Source: Gallionellaceae bacterium
Lineage (GTDB): Bacteria > Pseudomonadota > Gammaproteobacteria > Burkholderiales > Gallionellaceae
Direction of reading: 5' to 3'
DNA: 39,908 nucleotides
Assembly (NCBI GenBank): GCA_030834965.1
Contig: JAUQWW010000024.1
Coordinates: forward strand, 1 to 39,908
Within the stretch, counting starts at the first letter, position 1, and each line of letters opens with the position of its first letter. The notes under the pieces are model-generated. The model searched no databases. It saw nothing but the letters and a program-made list of their open reading frames with translations, and had not been told where the DNA came from. Of this stretch, positions 13,950-23,406 are shown piece after piece. The translations under genes were made by a program, and so were the position numbers.

Positions 13950-13972
13950 AACTGTATATGGTGGTTACAGTT
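13950..13972. promoter_or_regulatory. Inverted repeat upstream of priA, possible operator
   Basis: AACTGTA (13950-13956) and TACAGTT (13966-13972) form a perfect 7-base dyad with a 9-base spacer. It has the size of a dimeric regulator site. The inner CTGT...ACAG resembles a LexA box but the spacer is too long (11 instead of 8). The regulator is unknown. Confidence 0.35.
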
Positions 13973-14002
13973 AGCATGCTTGTTTGTTACTTGCTCACAT
14001 AG

Positions 14003-14025
14003 TTATCCACAGGATATGTGGGTAA
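14003..14025. promoter_or_regulatory. Two opposed DnaA-box-like sites upstream of priA
   Basis: TTATCCACA at 14003-14011 is a perfect consensus DnaA box. Five bases on, TGTGGGTAA (14017-14025) is the reverse complement of TTACCCACA, one mismatch from consensus. A weak promoter reading, TTGCTC (13991-13996), 17 bases, ATATGT (14014-14019), would put the perfect box in the -35/-10 spacer. DnaA binding there would repress or gate priA. Confidence 0.5.
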
Positions 14026-14095
14026 GAAAAAAACTCCATATCGCTCAAGTGAGTTAGCCAGTTTATGTAGAAATCACCGGAGAGAAATTTACTAA

Positions 14096-16276
<2,181 letters not shown>

Positions 16277-16329
16277 AGTGGCAGACCCATTAATGAGCAG
16301 AACGACCTGAGATAAGAAAGCGACTGGAA

Positions 16330-17733
16330 ATGCCGATCGACTTGATAAATTCGCTGTGCGCCATTGCAGGCGCCGAGAACGTGCTGACCGGTGCTGATGT
16401 GACGCCTTACTGCAACGACAAGCGCGGGCGCTACAGCGGGAAGGCGCAGGCGGTGGTGCTGCCCGCCGACACGCAACAGGTCAGCGCGGTCGTGGCATTG
16501 TGCGCGGCAAATGGTGTCTCCATCGTGCCGCAGGGCGGGAATACCAGTCTGTGCGGGGCATCAGTGCCGCTGGCCGAAGGCGGTGCGCAGGTTGTGCTCA
16601 ATCTGTCGCGCATGAACCGCATACGCGAGGTGGACGCCACCAACTACACCATGACGGTGGAAGCAGGCTGCATCCTGGCCGATGTTCGTGATGCGGCGGA
16701 AAAAGCCAATCGGCTGTTCCCGCTCGGCCTTTCCGCCACCCAGCATCGTTGCGAGATCGGCGGCAACCTTTCCACCAACGCGGGCGGCATCAATGTGCTG
16801 CGTTACGGCGTCACGCGCGATCTGGTGATGGGGCTGGAAGTGGTAATGCCGGACGGGCGCATATGGAACGGCCTGCGCGCGCTGCGCAAGGACAATTCCG
16901 GCTACGACCTGAAGCAGCTGTTCATCGGCGCGGAAGGTACGCTGGGCGTCATCACCGCTGCCGTGCTGAAACTGTTTCCGCGCCCGCAGGCCATGGCTAC
17001 CGCCTGCGTAGGATTGCGCGATCCGGCAGCGGCCGTCGCGCTGTTTGCACACCTGCGCGCCGCCTGCGGCGACCGCATCAGCGCCTTTGAATTTGTCGGC
17101 CGCTCCTGTCTGGATCTGGTGCTGCGCCATATCACGGATACGCACGAACCCTTTGCCAAAAAGCACGAATGGATGGTCCTCATCGATTTATCGGATGTGC
17201 TCGATGTGCCGCTGGACAAAGCGCTGCGGGCCGCGCTGGAAAATTTATCAGGCGGCGTCGAAGTGTTTGCGGTGACCTCCGATAAAGCCATCGCCGAGAA
17301 ATGGTGGAAGCTGCGCATGGCCATCAGCGATGCGCAGAAAGTTGAGGGCATCAGCATCAAGCATGACATATCTGTCCCGGTCAGCCGCATGGCGGAGTTC
17401 ATCGCGCAGGCGGATGAGGCGCTGCATGGCGCGTTCCCGGGCGTGCGTATCGTCACCTTCGGTCATATCGGCGACGGCAACGTTCATTACAACGCCTCCA
17501 TGACTGACCCAGTTCAGAACCCGGCATTCATCGCGCAAAGCGAGCGCGTCAACCGTATCGTGTATGACATCGTGCACACGCTTGGAGGCAGCATCAGCGC
17601 CGAGCACGGGCTGGGGCAGCTCAAGCGCAACGAGATACGCCACTACAAGAGCGCGCTGGAGATGGAGCTGATGCGCAACATCAAACAAATATTCGATCCG
17701 CACGGCCTGATGAATCCGGGCAAAGTGGTATGA
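16330..17733 (+). CDS. FAD-linked oxidase, D-2-hydroxyacid dehydrogenase type (GlcD/D-lactate dehydrogenase family)
   Basis: This 467-residue flavoprotein should oxidise a D-2-hydroxyacid such as D-lactate, glycolate or D-2-hydroxyglutarate. The PCMH-type FAD domain is seen in V-P-Q-G-G-N-T-S-L-C-G-A (about 64-75) and in G-G-N-L-S-T-N-A-G-G near 145-154. The C-terminal FAD-oxidase domain has G-H-I-G-D-G-N-V-H-Y-N near 379-389 and the near-terminal S-A-E-H-G-L-G-Q near 427-434. No glcE or glcF partner lies next to it, so it is more likely a stand-alone enzyme than glycolate oxidase subunit D. The exact substrate cannot be told from sequence. It starts 53 bases after priA and may be cotranscribed with it. 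Confidence 0.88.
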   Translation: MPIDLINSLCAIAGAENVLTGADVTPYCNDKRGRYSGKAQAVVLPADTQQVSAVVALCAANGVSIVPQGGNTSLCGASVPLAEGGAQVVLNLSRMNRIREVDATNYTMTVEAGCILADVRDAAEKANRLFPLGLSATQHRCEIGGNLSTNAGGINVLRYGVTRDLVMGLEVVMPDGRIWNGLRALRKDNSGYDLKQLFIGAEGTLGVITAAVLKLFPRPQAMATACVGLRDPAAAVALFAHLRAACGDRISAFEFVGRSCLDLVLRHITDTHEPFAKKHEWMVLIDLSDVLDVPLDKALRAALENLSGGVEVFAVTSDKAIAEKWWKLRMAISDAQKVEGISIKHDISVPVSRMAEFIAQADEALHGAFPGVRIVTFGHIGDGNVHYNASMTDPVQNPAFIAQSERVNRIVYDIVHTLGGSISAEHGLGQLKRNEIRHYKSALEMELMRNIKQIFDPHGLMNPGKVV

Positions 17734-17779
17734 GTTGTGCCCGTGGAGACGGAAATCTGTAATAGTTGAGAGGAATATT

Positions 17780-18091
17780 GTGCAAGCCGGAAATTCAATG
17801 GACGTAAAAAGCCTGGTGTTTACATGCGCCAATGTGGCGTGTTTCGCCATTACTCAATTATTCCCCAAGCTTCTGGGCAAGGATTTTGAACAGTGGCCCG
17901 TGTTGCTGAATAAGACGTACATGTTGTCGCTGTTGGCGTTTCCAATCGTTGCAACTGCGGGGATGTTCTTTTCCATCATGAGCATCAGGAAGAATGGCTG
18001 GCAATGGGCTTCCACGCTTGCCCTGATCACCTCCGTGCTTGGGGTGGCATTTTGTCTTGCCGCGATATCGTCGTTAATGTCGCAGGCGTAG
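17780..18091 (+). CDS. Small membrane protein of unknown function
   Basis: I do not recognise this 103-residue protein. Two clear membrane spans are visible, T-Y-M-L-S-L-L-A-F-P-I-V-A-T-A-G-M-F-F (about 50-73) and W-A-S-T-L-A-L-I-T-S-V-L-G-V-A-F (about 80-101). A weaker hydrophobic stretch near residues 10-27 could be a third. I chose the GTG at 17780 because GAGAGGA at 17768-17774 is well placed; a TTG at 17735 and an ATG at 17798 are in frame but less well supported. It follows the oxidase by 46 bases and may share its transcript. Confidence 0.6.
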   Translation: MQAGNSMDVKSLVFTCANVACFAITQLFPKLLGKDFEQWPVLLNKTYMLSLLAFPIVATAGMFFSIMSIRKNGWQWASTLALITSVLGVAFCLAAISSLMSQA

Positions 18092-18237
18092 CCATTTAAA
18101 TTCCTGATGTGAATGTCGTGCAGCGAGATCTTGCTCTCCCTTCAGTAGGGATGGAGAGAGAAAAATGGGCAGGGTGAGTTTCATTATCAGGAGCGGCGCA
18201 TTTGCCATGCCCGTCAGGCTCGATAAAGGAGGAATAC

Positions 18238-19065
18238 ATGGCAGGCCAACCTGAAATAACCAACATGGCATTGTTCTGCGATTTCGAGAACGTTGCGCTG
18301 GGCGTGCGCGACGCAAAGTATGCACAGTTCGACATCAAGAAGGTGCTGGAGCGCCTGCTGCTCAAGGGCAGCATCGTGGTCAAGAAGGCCTATTGCGACT
18401 GGGATCGCTACAAGGAATTCAAGGCGACGATGCACGAAGCGGCATTCGAGCTGATCGAAATTCCGCATGTGCGGCAGTCCGGCAAGAATTCGGCAGACAT
18501 CCGCATGGTCGTGGATGCGCTGGATCTTTGCTATACCAAATCCCATGTGGATACCTTCGTCATCATCAGCGGCGATTCGGACTTCTCGCCGCTGGTTTCG
18601 AAGCTGCGCGAGAACAACAAGTACGTGATCGGCATCGGCGTGAAGGACTCAACGTCGGACTTGCTGAGCGCCAACTGCGACGAGTTCATTTTTTACGATG
18701 ATCTCGTGCGTGCGCAGGAAGCCAAGCAAAAGCGTGCCGAGAAAAAAGTCCCGGTGAAAGCCGTAGTCGGCAAGGCCAGGGCGCCCGCGGCGAAGAGCGA
18801 AGATGACAAGCGCCAGGAAGCGCTCGACTTCATTGTCGAAACGGTCGAGGCCTTGATTGCGGAACGCGGCTCCGATGAAAAAATCTGGGGTTCGATGGTC
18901 AAGACGACGATGCAGCGCCGCAGGCCCGGGTTTACGGAATCCTACTACGGCTACAGGTCGTTCAAGGAGCTGGTCGAGGACGCGCAGAAGCAAAAATTGC
19001 TTGTTGTCGTGCGTGACGAGAAGTCGGGCCAGTACACCATCCGCTTGCCGGCCGCCGACCAGTAG
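18238..19065 (+). CDS. NYN-domain (LabA/DUF88-like) protein with C-terminal OST-HTH/LOTUS domain
   Basis: The 275-residue protein joins a PIN-like NYN domain, predicted to be an RNase, to a LOTUS domain, predicted to bind RNA. The NYN fold (about 1-165) shows A-L-F-C-D-F-E-N-V-A (first acidic residues), S-A-D-I-R-M-V-V-D-A-L and I-I-S-G-D-S-D-F-S-P-L, the expected acidic metal site. A lysine-rich linker (about 166-197) leads to the LOTUS domain (about 200-272), with E-R-G-S-D-E-K-I-W-G-S-M-V-K-T and G-Y-R-S-F-K-E-L-V-E-D. The start is fixed by AAAGGAGG at 18226-18233 before the ATG; an upstream in-frame ATG has no such site. Function in bacteria is largely uncharacterised; it could act in RNA decay. 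Confidence 0.88.
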   Translation: MAGQPEITNMALFCDFENVALGVRDAKYAQFDIKKVLERLLLKGSIVVKKAYCDWDRYKEFKATMHEAAFELIEIPHVRQSGKNSADIRMVVDALDLCYTKSHVDTFVIISGDSDFSPLVSKLRENNKYVIGIGVKDSTSDLLSANCDEFIFYDDLVRAQEAKQKRAEKKVPVKAVVGKARAPAAKSEDDKRQEALDFIVETVEALIAERGSDEKIWGSMVKTTMQRRRPGFTESYYGYRSFKELVEDAQKQKLLVVVRDEKSGQYTIRLPAADQ

Positions 19066-19163
19066 CCAGCAAAGAACGAGTAATCTCTCTGGCTGCGCGC
19101 AGCGCATCACGCGAAGCAATAGGCAGGTGCGCGCTGCCACACACAGATATGCCTCTGTCAAAA

Positions 19164-19172
19164 TGCTATAAT
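19164..19172 (+). promoter_or_regulatory. Extended -10 promoter of argS
   Basis: TGCTATAAT (19164-19172) is a perfect extended -10 element, TGn followed by TATAAT. It is followed by the GC-rich discriminator CCGCGCC, with the argS ATG 27 bases on. No good -35 is seen, as is usual for extended -10 promoters. The region before it (19066-19160) has a GCTGCGCGCAGC palindrome at 19092-19103 and no gene. Confidence 0.75.
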
Positions 19173-19199
19173 CCGCGCCTCTTTTGAGGGCGTTTTGCA

Positions 19200-20939
19200 A
19201 TGACTGCTGCTGTTTCCAATTTTAAAATCCATCTTTCCGATCTGTTTGCGCAAGCCTTGCGCGCCGTGGCACCGGAACAAACCGCGACGATTGTGCTGGA
19301 GCGCCCCAAGCAGGCGCAGCATGGTGATTACGCGTGCAATCTGGCGATGCAGCTGGCCAAACCGTTGCGGCGCAGTCCGCGCGACATTGCGCAGGCATTG
19401 ATGGCGGCGCTGCCTGCTTCCGATGTGGTGGAGAAGGTAGAAATCGCCGGGGCCGGCTTCATCAATGTGTTTCTGACTGTGGCGGCCAAGCAGGGTGTGG
19501 TGCGCGGTGTGTTGCAGGCGGGGGCGGACTATGGCCGCATCGCGCTGGGTGCGGGGAAAAAAGTCCAGGTTGAGTTTGTTTCCGCGAATCCCACCGGCCC
19601 GCTGCACGTGGGGCACGGGCGCGGCGCGGCTTACGGCGCGAGCCTGTCCAATGTGCTGGATGCGGCAGGATACAAGGTGTCGCGCGAATTCTATGTGAAC
19701 GATGCCGGGCGGCAGATGGATATTCTCGCCTTGTCCACCTGGCTTCGCTATCTCGACCTGCATGCGATAGCGGTGCCATTCCCTCCGAATGCGTATCAGG
19801 GTGATTATGTGCGCGACATGGCGAAGCAGATCAGCCTGGCGCACCGTGCACGTTATGTGCACACTGCCGCAGAGGTGCTGCAAGGCGTGCCGGCCGTGGA
19901 GGAAAATGCGGATGCACACCTGGATGCGCTGATTGCCAATGCAAAAAAGCTGCTGGGCGAGGATTACGCTTACGTGCACCAGCACGTGCTGACCGAGCAG
20001 CTGGGTGATTGCCGCAACGACCTGGCAGAATTCGGCGTGCATTTTGATGAGTGGTTTTCCGAGCAATCGCTGTTCGACAACGGCCTGGTGGCGCGTGTAG
20101 TGGAGGCGCTCAAGGCGGGGGGGCATCTTTACCAACAGGACGGTGCACTGTGGTTCCGCTCCACCGAATTTGGCGATGAGAAGGACCGCGTGGTGCAGCG
20201 CGAAAACGGCCTGTACACCTACTTCGCTTCCGATATCGCTTACCACCTGAATAAATTCGAGCGCGGCTTTGACCGCGTCATCAACGTGTGGGGAGCCGAC
20301 CATCACGGCTACATCCCGCGCGTGAACGGGGCGCTGAAGGCGCTGGGACTGGACAGCAGCAAGCTGACTATCGCGCTGGTGCAGTTCGCGGTGCTGTACC
20401 GCAATGGCCAGAAGGCGGCGATGTCCACGCGCAGCGGCGAGTTTGTCACGCTGCGCGATTTGCGCCATGAAGTGGGCAATGATGCGACACGTTTTTTCTA
20501 CGTGCTGCGCAAGAGCGACCAGCATCTGGATTTCGATATGGATCTGGCGAAATCGCAGAGCAACGAGAATCCGGTGTATTACATTCAGTACGCTCATGCG
20601 CGGGTTTGCAGCGTACTGCAGCAATGGAGCGGAGATTCATCAGCTCTGCGGCAAGCAGATGTAAGTGCTTTACAGAGCGATTACGAACAGACTTTGCTGC
20701 AGCACTTGATTGACTATCCGCAAGTCATCGAGGGTGCGGCGGAAGAGTTGGCGCCGCATCTGATTGCGTTCTACCTGAAAGACTTGGCGGCGGATTTTCA
20801 CAGCTACTATAATGCGTCGCGCTTTCTCGTCGAGGACGAGGGCATCAAGCGCGCGCGGCTGGCGCTGATCGCCGCGGTTGCCCAGGTGATGCGCAATGGC
20901 TTGGCATTATTAGGCGTGAGCGCGCCTGAGAAGATGTAA
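19200..20939 (+). CDS. argS: Arginyl-tRNA synthetase ArgS
   Basis: ArgS charges tRNA-Arg. The 579-residue class I synthetase shows the N-terminal Add-1 tRNA-recognition domain (about 1-110), a HIGH-type signature in P-T-G-P-L-H-V-G-H-G-R-G (H-V-G-H at 136-139), and a degenerate KMSKS loop K-A-A-M-S-T-R-S-G near 404-412, typical of ArgRS. The DALR anticodon-binding domain fills the C-terminus, ending E-K-M. Length is within the family range of 560-590. It has its own extended -10 promoter and is followed by the SPOR gene after 58 bases. Confidence 0.97.
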   Translation: MTAAVSNFKIHLSDLFAQALRAVAPEQTATIVLERPKQAQHGDYACNLAMQLAKPLRRSPRDIAQALMAALPASDVVEKVEIAGAGFINVFLTVAAKQGVVRGVLQAGADYGRIALGAGKKVQVEFVSANPTGPLHVGHGRGAAYGASLSNVLDAAGYKVSREFYVNDAGRQMDILALSTWLRYLDLHAIAVPFPPNAYQGDYVRDMAKQISLAHRARYVHTAAEVLQGVPAVEENADAHLDALIANAKKLLGEDYAYVHQHVLTEQLGDCRNDLAEFGVHFDEWFSEQSLFDNGLVARVVEALKAGGHLYQQDGALWFRSTEFGDEKDRVVQRENGLYTYFASDIAYHLNKFERGFDRVINVWGADHHGYIPRVNGALKALGLDSSKLTIALVQFAVLYRNGQKAAMSTRSGEFVTLRDLRHEVGNDATRFFYVLRKSDQHLDFDMDLAKSQSNENPVYYIQYAHARVCSVLQQWSGDSSALRQADVSALQSDYEQTLLQHLIDYPQVIEGAAEELAPHLIAFYLKDLAADFHSYYNASRFLVEDEGIKRARLALIAAVAQVMRNGLALLGVSAPEKM

Positions 20940-20997
20940 TAAAGAAAGGGATGAGCATCGGTTTGCTCGTCCTGTGCAGGATTTTGAAGGATATGGC

Positions 20998-21603
20998 ATG
21001 AGAAGAAACAGCAGCTCCCGCTCCGCCCCTACTCGCAAAGACAGCCCCCTGCTGGCAGGCATTCTGGTCGGTATGGTGATTGGTCTGGCCATTGCAGGCG
21101 GGGTGGCGTGGTACATACTGAAGACGCCTGGCCCGTTTATGAGCAGTACACCACAAGAGCAGGGCAAACTTGTGCCGGAGACAGCGAAGCCTGCGTCTGG
21201 CGCGAAAAACGCGCCACCAGCGCCATCTGGCGAGGCTGCATCGGGCGTGGCTGAGGGCAAGCCGCGCTTTGAGTTCTACAAGGTGCTGACCGACAAGCAG
21301 GACACGATGATGCCGGCTGCACCCAGGGAGAGTGGCAGGCCCGCGCAGAAGCCACAGGCTGCTGCGAAGGAAATCTATTATTTGCAGGCGGGTTCGTTTT
21401 CCAATGCGGATGATGCAGATAAAATGAAAGCCAAATTATCCATGCTGGGTATGGAAGTCAGCGTGCAAACCGCAACCATACCCGACAAGGGGGTATGGCA
21501 CCGCGTGCGTCTCGGCCCCTATAAAGGAGCGGAAGAAATGAACAAAGCGCTGGCCATGTTGAAACAAAATGGGGTAAGTGCTACTCCAATGCTGGCGCAA
21601 TAG
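20998..21603 (+). CDS. SPOR-domain membrane protein (FtsN-like)
   Basis: The 201-residue protein is a bitopic inner-membrane protein with a short basic cytoplasmic N-terminus (R-R-N-S-S-S-R-S-A-P-T-R-K). One membrane span follows (about 19-40, L-L-A-G-I-L-V-G-M-V-I-G-L-A-I-A-G-G-V-A), then a Pro/Ala/Lys-rich periplasmic linker. A C-terminal SPOR domain (about 122-200) has Y-Y-L-Q-A-G-S-F-S-N-A-D-D-A and V-W-H-R-V-R-L-G-P-Y. SPOR domains bind denuded peptidoglycan at the septum, and this layout is that of FtsN-like division proteins. The ATG at 20998 has GAAGGA (20986-20991) upstream; a GTG at 20974 is a less likely start. Confidence 0.87.
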   Translation: MRRNSSSRSAPTRKDSPLLAGILVGMVIGLAIAGGVAWYILKTPGPFMSSTPQEQGKLVPETAKPASGAKNAPPAPSGEAASGVAEGKPRFEFYKVLTDKQDTMMPAAPRESGRPAQKPQAAAKEIYYLQAGSFSNADDADKMKAKLSMLGMEVSVQTATIPDKGVWHRVRLGPYKGAEEMNKALAMLKQNGVSATPMLAQ

Positions 21604-21704
21604 GCGAAGGCGCTTAATTATTGAGTCTGGAACGGGTGAGCGCATTCCTATTGGCAAGGATGTTTGACTTTAGTGGTAACTCTAACTTTAAAAAGGAAAG
21701 AAAC

Positions 21705-22331
21705 ATGAAATTCCTCAAGCAACTCTTTTTGATGTTGGCTGTGTTGTGCGCTGCCCCGGCGTTTGCCGAGCTGGAACCGGGCAGGGATTACAAAATGCTC
21801 AACCCGGCGCAGCCTGTGCGCAGCGGAAATAAGATTGAAGTGCTGGAATTCTTTTTTTACGGCTGTTCTCACTGTTTCAAGCTGCACCCGTTTCTCGCCG
21901 CATGGGAAAAGAGAATGCCCAAGGACGTTGAGTTGACCTATGTGCCGACCATTTTCAATGATTCCTGGGAGCCGATGTCGCGCACATACTATGCGTTGGA
22001 GGCGATCGGCCAGCGAGAGCGGCTGCATGACGATCTATTCAATGCCTGGAACGTGAACAATACGGATCTGAGCGACGCGGCCAAGGTTACCGAATTTGTC
22101 GCACAGCGTGGCGTGGACCGCAAGAAATTCAGCGAAGCCTATAATTCCTTCTCCATGCAGAGCAAGGTAATGCGCAGCAAGCAAATGGCGCAAAGTTATG
22201 GCATTCGCGGCACACCAACGCTGGTGGTGGATGGCAAGTACACGATCAGCGGATTGCAGCCCGCAGAAACCATGCAGGTATTGAATGCACTGATCGACAA
22301 GGCACGCAAGGAGCGTGCAGCCAAGCGTTAA
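21705..22331 (+). CDS. dsbA: Thiol:disulfide interchange protein DsbA
   Basis: DsbA introduces disulfide bonds into proteins in the periplasm. The 208-residue precursor has a signal peptide ending A-P-A-F-A at residue 21. The active site is F-F-Y-G-C-S-H-C (Cys54 and Cys57); the common variant is C-P-H-C, so Ser replaces Pro, which could alter redox potential. The cis-proline loop is visible as G-I-R-G-T-P-T-L-V-V-D-G near residues 166-177. The start at 21705 is chosen because AAGGAAAG sits just upstream and the signal peptide begins there. It lies 102 bases after the SPOR gene and 16 bases before the SDR gene. Confidence 0.93.
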   Translation: MKFLKQLFLMLAVLCAAPAFAELEPGRDYKMLNPAQPVRSGNKIEVLEFFFYGCSHCFKLHPFLAAWEKRMPKDVELTYVPTIFNDSWEPMSRTYYALEAIGQRERLHDDLFNAWNVNNTDLSDAAKVTEFVAQRGVDRKKFSEAYNSFSMQSKVMRSKQMAQSYGIRGTPTLVVDGKYTISGLQPAETMQVLNALIDKARKERAAKR

Positions 22332-22347
22332 TCAGGAGCGTAGATTG

Positions 22348-23175
22348 ATGCTCGGGGATCAAGGCAGAGCAGCCGCTTCTCCCCAATCCTCGATCCACGG
22401 TCGTCAATTCTGTCGCCGCATAGTTGTTACCGGCGCATCCAGCGGCCTTGGCCTGGCGCTGGCGCAGCATTACCTTAAGCAAGGCGCGGTGGTCGGGGCT
22501 ATTGCCCGCCGCGCCGACCTGCTGCAATCCCTCTCAGAACAGTTTCCCGATCAGGTTCATTGTTATGCGGTCGATGTGCGTGATGCGGCTGCCATGCAAG
22601 CGGTAGCGCAGGACTTCATCGCGCGTGCCGGGGTGCCGGATGTCGTGATTGCCAATGCAGGTGTGAGTGTTGGCACGCTCACTGAACATGCCGAAGACAT
22701 CGCGGCGTTCGAGAGTGTGATCGACATCAATGTGCTGGGGGCAGTAAAAACTTTCCAGCCTTTCCACGAATGCATGCGTGGGGCAGGACGCGGCTCACTG
22801 GTCGGCATTGCCAGCGTGGCGGGTTTTCGCGGCTTGCCTGGGGCGAGTGCCTACTCCGCTTCCAAGGCAGCGCTGATTTCTTATCTGGAAAGTTTGCGGG
22901 TTGAGCTATATGCCAGCGGGGTGCGGGTGGTGACCATCTGCCCGGGATACATCAAGACGCCCATGACCGCCATCAACCCTTATCCCATGCCATTTATATT
23001 GCCGGCGGATGAGGCGGCGCGACGGATCGCTCGGGCCATCGAAGATGGCAAATCATTTGCTGTTGTGCCGTGGCAGATGGGGCTGCTCGGGCATGTACTG
23101 AGTTGGTTGCCCAACTGGCTGTATGACGTTCTGTTCAGCAAGGCGCCGCATAAACCGCGCGGATTCATCCCCTAG
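22348..23175 (+). CDS. Short-chain dehydrogenase/reductase, membrane-associated type
   Basis: The 275-residue NAD(P)-dependent oxidoreductase has the Rossmann motif T-G-A-S-S-G-L-G (about 28-35), N-A-G-V (about 102-105), the catalytic serine in I-A-S-V-A-G-F and the Y-S-A-S-K catalytic Tyr/Lys group near residues 168-172. After the core, a hydrophobic tail (W-Q-M-G-L-L-G-H-V-L-S-W-L-P-N-W-L-Y) and basic end suggest membrane association, as in several long SDRs acting on lipids. Substrate unknown. AGGAG at 22334-22338 supports the ATG at 22348, with a TTG at 22345 as alternative. It probably shares a transcript with dsbA. Confidence 0.85.
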   Translation: MLGDQGRAAASPQSSIHGRQFCRRIVVTGASSGLGLALAQHYLKQGAVVGAIARRADLLQSLSEQFPDQVHCYAVDVRDAAAMQAVAQDFIARAGVPDVVIANAGVSVGTLTEHAEDIAAFESVIDINVLGAVKTFQPFHECMRGAGRGSLVGIASVAGFRGLPGASAYSASKAALISYLESLRVELYASGVRVVTICPGYIKTPMTAINPYPMPFILPADEAARRIARAIEDGKSFAVVPWQMGLLGHVLSWLPNWLYDVLFSKAPHKPRGFIP

Positions 23176-23406
23176 ATGCGTTTCCTGCATTCAAACCACA
23201 CAGCACGCAAAATGCGTACCGCTTGATGGCGGCTTGATAGAAAAAATGTGAAATAGTCGGTTTTTTCATGGGTTTTTACAGAAAGAAAGGGAAATTCAAG
23301 ATTGGTATGGCCAATACGTTAATAAAACATGACTTTACTGGCGCCATTTAATCTTGTATGTTATATAGTTATAAATGATTCTTTTATGCTAAAAATTTAA
23401 GATCAC

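Noticed and set aside
13952-13970. LexA (SOS) box upstream of priA
   Set aside because: CTGT and ACAG are separated by 11 bases, not 8.
17735-17779. TTG start extending the small membrane protein
   Set aside because: No ribosome site precedes it, and GAGAGGA lies properly spaced before the GTG at 17780.
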